Positions 63,670 through 64,000 of a stretch of 64,000 nt of DNA are shown here, one piece after another (the stretch's first letter is position 1; every line of letters starts with the position of its first letter). Location of the stretch: contig NC_006370.1 in assembly GCF_000196255.1 (NCBI RefSeq), forward strand, positions 1,994,887-2,058,886. Direction: 5' to 3'. A model generated the notes under the pieces. That model was not told the origin of the DNA. It worked only from the letters and a program-made list of their open reading frames with translations, and did not search any database. The position numbers were made by a program, and so were the translations under genes. The DNA comes from Photobacterium profundum SS9. GTDB taxonomy: Bacteria; Pseudomonadota; Gammaproteobacteria; Enterobacterales; Vibrionaceae.

Positions 63670-64000
63670 GTATCTACACAAAATGGTTACGAATTAACCA
63701 ATCGGCCAAGAGAAGGGAACTGATCTAAGGATCAACGATCAAGAGAGTTAACTTTCATTTCATTAGTATTGACGATGACTCTTTTTGAACAACATCAATT
63801 ACCCTGTATCCTTGAATCAAGATTATCTAAGCGTTATCAGACCCTTATAATGGAACACATGACAGTTAATTCTAGCAATGCACCAGGTGTAAAATCTCTT
63901 CGCCACCACACACAATCATGGGCATCGACACAAGCAACATGGCGTTTTTATCATAATGAGGATGTGACTTTTCCTATGCTAAGTGGCCCGATGCTGGGTC
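63665..64000 (+). mobile_element. IS4-family insertion sequence, second copy (runs off the window)
   Basis: Same sequence as the copy at 58502, starting CATAGGTATCTACACA; I see one difference in the visible 336 bp (ttacgaatt here, ttacaaatt in the first copy). Same orientation. It truncates the acetyltransferase gene. Confidence 0.93.
63775..64000 (+). CDS. IS4-family transposase, second copy (partial)
   Basis: Begins with the same ATG and N-terminal sequence as the transposase at 58612 and is open to the window edge. Its 3' part lies outside the window. Confidence 0.9.
   Translation, partial: MTLFEQHQLPCILESRLSKRYQTLIMEHMTVNSSNAPGVKSLRHHTQSWASTQATWRFYHNEDVTFPMLSGPMLG

Noticed and set aside
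1..64000. tRNA, rRNA, CRISPR array, prophage or restriction-modification system
   Set aside because: Read through both strands for these and found no cloverleaf, regular spacer array, phage structural gene or methylase/nuclease pair.

Overview
The window reads as chromosomal DNA of a marine gammaproteobacterium of the Vibrionaceae, most likely a Photobacterium. This is inference from gene content and order: low-GC coding sequence, DUF3802/DUF3634/DUF3334-type small proteins, NagK, an NAD-specific glutamate dehydrogenase, and a pepN - pyrD - zapC - rlmL - uup - rmf - fabA - lonH - matP block that matches the order known from E. coli, with Vibrio-type additions. No rRNA or tRNA gene was seen. 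A perfect 13-bp matS site and four one-mismatch relatives, together with matP itself, suggest the window lies in the terminus macrodomain.

Layout. 1-6.3 kb: the end of an unidentified gene, a small unknown protein, an exported ParB-like nuclease-domain protein, a DUF3334 protein, a membrane-anchored glutaredoxin, then a signalling pair (receiver-CheC-like protein overlapping a PAS-GGDEF diguanylate cyclase) and DUF3802. 6.4-15.3 kb: a DTW-domain tRNA modification enzyme, nagK, rhlE, a lipoprotein, the divergent ppsR/ppsA pair and a TerB-like protein. 15.5-19.7 kb: an AraC-type regulator divergent from a MATE efflux gene that is split by an IS66-family element with an 8-bp target duplication. 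20-31.7 kb: hrpA, a U32-type protein, an exported cupredoxin, a frameshifted small gene, ptsG, a decayed IS1595-type element and pncB. 32-53.3 kb: the conserved housekeeping block (pepN, DUF2835, gdhB, pyrD, zapC, rlmL, a glutaredoxin with an unusual insert, uup, a DUF3466 surface protein, rmf, fabA, lonH, matP). 53.4-56 kb: DUF3634, a PPC/DUF296 protein, a small coiled-coil protein and a PilZ protein.

56-64 kb is the accessory part. It holds a ToxR/VtrA-like membrane-bound transcription factor overlapping a small membrane partner gene (ToxS/VtrC-like arrangement), preceded by two exported proteins, one of which has had its signal-peptide region replaced by an IS4-family insertion. A second, nearly identical copy of that IS in the same orientation truncates an acetyltransferase at the window end. 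Between the copies lie an outer-membrane barrel protein, two small unknown proteins and a MerR-methyltransferase fusion.

A dispersed palindromic repeat with TATACCCAAG-type ends occurs at nine places between genes. Regulatory sites recognised by sequence include a FabR palindrome and adjoining FadR-like site at fabA and a PurR-like box upstream of pyrD. Many intrinsic terminators are visible. The most interesting candidates are the ToxR/VtrA-like pair with its upstream exported proteins, the MerR-methyltransferase fusion between two IS copies, and the dispersed palindrome family.
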